Of a stretch of DNA of 28,169 bases, positions 25,752 to 28,169 are shown one piece after another; within the stretch, counting starts at the first letter, position 1; each line of letters begins with the position of its first letter. The position numbers and the translations under genes were made by a program. The stretch is from Seminavis robusta. Lineage: Eukaryota > Bacillariophyta > Bacillariophyceae > Naviculales > Naviculaceae. The notes below the pieces were generated by a model. It was given only the letters and a program-made list of their open reading frames with translations. It ran no database searches and was not told the DNA's origin. The stretch spans positions 1 to 28,169 of the forward strand of contig CAICTM010001497.1 of the NCBI GenBank assembly GCA_903772945.1, in the 5' to 3' direction.

Positions 25752-28133
25752 TCAAGAACATGTGCAATCACAGCCACACAGCGTGCCGCTACAATCAAAA
25801 GTGAGAGAGCAATTCTTCTCATGGAAACTGGGACCAAACAAACACGTGTCTTGGGAGAGCTCACAAAGTTTTCCAGGAACAACCCCAGACAGGCTTTGGC
25901 TTCCAACAAGGTTCAGGTACCCCAAGCTAGTCAGGAGGGACAACTCGGATGGAACTGGTCCTGTCAGCCCAGGTAAACTGGTCAAGTCCAACTCGTGCAG
26001 TGCCACAAGGTTACCAAGTTCTGAAGGGAGGCTGCTAGAGAGGTTGTTGCTTCCTAATTCAAGATTTGTCAGCTGACGGAGCAATCCCAATTCTGACGGC
26101 AAGGAGCCAGAACAATGGTTGTGTCCAATACTAAAACTTGTAAGGTTGGCCAAGAGTTCCAGTTCACTTGGAAGATAACCGGAAAAGCCATTGTTCTCGA
26201 GGCTGAGCAACCTCAGGAGAGAGAGGGAACCAAGATCACTTGACAAAGAACCTTGTAGGGAGTTACCATGTAGATTGGCCATAGCCAAACTTGTCAACTT
26301 CCAAAGCTCCGTTGGTAAAGAACCAGAAAAGTGGTTGTCATTTGCCCCAAAAGTTCTCAGTCTGGTCAACAGCCCAAGTTCAGTTGGGAATGGGCCAGAA
26401 AACTGGTTATGGTCGACCCGTGCGAAACGCAGCATTGTCAACATCCCAAGGTCACTGGGCAAAGTTCCAGTGAAAGAATTGGAAGACGTCCATAGGCTGT
26501 CTAGCCCAGTAAGAAGCCCCAGTTTACTTGGTACTGGACCGCCAAGTAAGTTGTCTTGTACATTCAGAATTTGTAGACTGTTTGCAGAACCAACCTCAGT
26601 TGGGAAGGATCCTGACAATAGATTTCCAGAAAGATATAGTCGGGACAATTGGGTCAACAACCCAAGTTCTGTTGGAACCAAACCAGTGAACATGTTTTCA
26701 GATAGGAAGAGAACAGTCAAGCTGGGCAAAACTATTTCGTGTGGTATGGAGCCTTCAAGCTTGTTTGACTTCAAGTTCAGAGTTTTCAATTTGGTCAACA
26801 AGCCAATCTCAGTTGGCAGCAAGCCTGTAAGGGCATTCCGAGACAGCCAGAATCTTCTCAGATCTGTCAAGAGAGAGAGTTCTAGGGGAATCAGATCATC
26901 AAGAGACGTTTGGATTCCATTGTTAGAAAGGTCCAACACTGATAGCGATGTCAACAGAGCAATCTCCGGTGGGATGGTTGGTTTGAGACCAGAAAGCTCC
27001 AAATTCATCAGAAACAATGATGTGAACTGTCCAAGGTCATTGCAAGGCAGCCTCTCCGCTCTGAAACGTTCAGGGACAGGCGCAAACTCTTGGGAAGTGT
27101 CTTCAGCATGGAACAGGCCTTCCCCGCTGGAAAACCACAAGCACTCATCTCTTGTGTCAATCATCCATCTCTCTTTAATGTAGACACGCCAATGCTCCCC
27201 CTCAAAGGAATAGAAAAAGGTGGCCAGAGCAAAGAGCTGTTTCTTTCTCCACTCTGGTAGGTTCGTCATGTTTCGATGGCGGGAGAGCCATTCCCATGCT
27301 TTCCACTGGGGAGTGCCAAATTCTCCAAGACTCTTTAGAGTGTAGTCTGGTAAATCTGTCAAGAGCAAATCCAGAGCAGCTGTAGGAGCAAAAGATGGTA
27401 CTTCTGAGGGTTCCACGGATCCATACACAGAAGGAGTCTCTGTGGAGAGCAGGATGACCACCTCTTGTTCATTTTGCTTTTGTGAACCAATCACAGATCC
27501 GACCACAGTTGCAGCAACCAAAACCAACAAGAAGATGGCAGTGGCAATGAAGCAATGCTTCTGTTTCTTCATTTTCTTCTCCCGTCGTAGCATTTTATCC
27601 AGATCAACGGGTCTGGCTTGTTGAGATAAGCTGGCCTGATCTGCATCATCGTCGATTGCGTTGGCCTGCGCCAACTGCTCGTTGCCGTTACCGGTAGCAG
27701 TAGTTGGGGCAGGGACCGCGGCACCGCTTCCAGCCCCATCGTCAAGATTGAAACCACAAATACTACTACTACCAGCCCGCAAAAGGCCATAATCAAGAGA
27801 ACTGGTACGACGAGGAGGGTCTCTCGAGCTCCCAGCCAGGTATGCTCCAGGCACAGTGGCATGTAGATGGGCTCCTCGACGAAGCCCCGAATCAGTGGTT
27901 GACTCTGGTAGGGCCATGATGTTGCTTATATCCATTGGGTCTTCATCTAGCTCTGGTGAGGCTCCTCCTTGCTTTGGAACCGCATTTTTCAGTGCGGAAA
28001 TGTTGGCCTCTTCTTCCGCATAAGCCAGCAATGCTCGTTGTGCGGCATCACTTGTACCTGCTCCATTGACTTGCGCGACACTTTCCTCGTCAACGGTGAC
28101 AGCTTGCTCCTCTATTGTTTCGGGCTTGTCCAT
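25752..28133 (-). CDS. LRR receptor-like membrane protein
   Basis: The product is 793 residues from the ATG at 28133, intact. Residues 1-190 are acidic and low complexity, cytoplasmic, with a PGAYL motif (about 96-100) shared with the LRR protein at 5322-8885. A basic stop-transfer cluster (RREKKMKKQKH) precedes the membrane helix (about 194-216). The extracellular side has the same juxtamembrane module (SVYGSVEPSEVPSFAPT, then WRKKQLFALATFFYSFEGEHW), about 16 LRRs (roughly residues 378-754, LTSLxxLxLxxNxxSGxLPSELGLL) and a Cys-rich end (CSLTFDCSGTLCGCDCTCS). There is no kinase domain. LRR proteins of this layout are numerous in pennate diatoms and thought to be surface receptors or adhesion proteins. 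The ligand is unknown. It shares orientation with the FrnE-like gene, whose start is 261 bases past its stop. Confidence 0.92.
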   Translation of the reverse strand: MDKPETIEEQAVTVDEESVAQVNGAGTSDAAQRALLAYAEEEANISALKNAVPKQGGASPELDEDPMDISNIMALPESTTDSGLRRGAHLHATVPGAYLAGSSRDPPRRTSSLDYGLLRAGSSSICGFNLDDGAGSGAAVPAPTTATGNGNEQLAQANAIDDDADQASLSQQARPVDLDKMLRREKKMKKQKHCFIATAIFLLVLVAATVVGSVIGSQKQNEQEVVILLSTETPSVYGSVEPSEVPSFAPTAALDLLLTDLPDYTLKSLGEFGTPQWKAWEWLSRHRNMTNLPEWRKKQLFALATFFYSFEGEHWRVYIKERWMIDTRDECLWFSSGEGLFHAEDTSQEFAPVPERFRAERLPCNDLGQFTSLFLMNLELSGLKPTIPPEIALLTSLSVLDLSNNGIQTSLDDLIPLELSLLTDLRRFWLSRNALTGLLPTEIGLLTKLKTLNLKSNKLEGSIPHEIVLPSLTVLFLSENMFTGLVPTELGLLTQLSRLYLSGNLLSGSFPTEVGSANSLQILNVQDNLLGGPVPSKLGLLTGLDSLWTSSNSFTGTLPSDLGMLTMLRFARVDHNQFSGPFPTELGLLTRLRTFGANDNHFSGSLPTELWKLTSLAMANLHGNSLQGSLSSDLGSLSLLRLLSLENNGFSGYLPSELELLANLTSFSIGHNHCSGSLPSELGLLRQLTNLELGSNNLSSSLPSELGNLVALHELDLTSLPGLTGPVPSELSLLTSLGYLNLVGSQSLSGVVPGKLCELSQDTCLFGPSFHEKNCSLTFDCSGTLCGCDCTCS

Positions 28134-28169
28134 CGTGATGCTACTGTACTGTACTATGATATATCGCTA

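Noticed and set aside
26191..27183. 330-codon plus ORF
   Set aside because: It is antisense to the LRR repeats. Its regular pattern mirrors the LRR period.

Overview
The window looks like nuclear DNA of a raphid pennate diatom (Seminavis-like). The basis is family-level recognition without a database search: single-pass leucine-rich-repeat (LRR) proteins with a diatom-type WRKxQLFALA..FEG..W region, a plastid presequence with an ASAFAP-like site, decayed Ty1/copia polyprotein, a GT-AG intron, and long intergenic stretches full of short tandem repeats.

Layout. 1-2.9 kb is a graveyard: a frameshifted copia RNase H end, a decayed Lys-rich/acidic gene, and the truncated 5' end of a plastid FAD oxidoreductase gene. 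3.3-5.3 kb holds a type II membrane fucosyltransferase-like enzyme (+). 5.3-8.9 kb holds a large LRR membrane protein (-) with an extra C-terminal domain. 9.7-12.2 kb holds a membrane-anchored SGNH/PC-esterase-like plus glycosyltransferase-like locus (+), interrupted by a 1-nt frame change and an in-frame TAA. 12.6 kb has the 3' tail of a dead LRR gene. 13.2-14.8 kb encodes a class A FAD monooxygenase (+). 15.5 kb has another LRR scrap. 16.3-18.1 kb encodes an unrecognised, probably nuclear basic protein (-). 19.1-19.9 kb encodes a multipass Fuseless-like membrane protein (+). 20-23 kb is repeat-rich and gene-poor, with a 125-bp near-perfect palindrome. 23.1-24.1 kb encodes the SRP receptor beta subunit (+). 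24.7-25.5 kb is a two-exon FrnE/DsbA-like gene (-). 25.8-28.1 kb holds a second LRR membrane protein (-).

The most striking result is the FrnE/DsbA-like gene. Joining a short first exon (25491-25436) to the main exon across a 133-nt GT-AG intron restores the family's N-terminal CPWC active site, except that the first Cys codon is TGA. This predicts a UPWC selenocysteine site. A conventional gene caller would lose it, because the TGA ends the first exon. I could not confidently identify a SECIS element by eye.

The second theme is birth and death of LRR receptor-like genes: two intact copies, two or three fragments, and a recent 144/147-bp internal tandem duplication. Genes do not form operons. 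They are monocistronic, on both strands, and often convergent.
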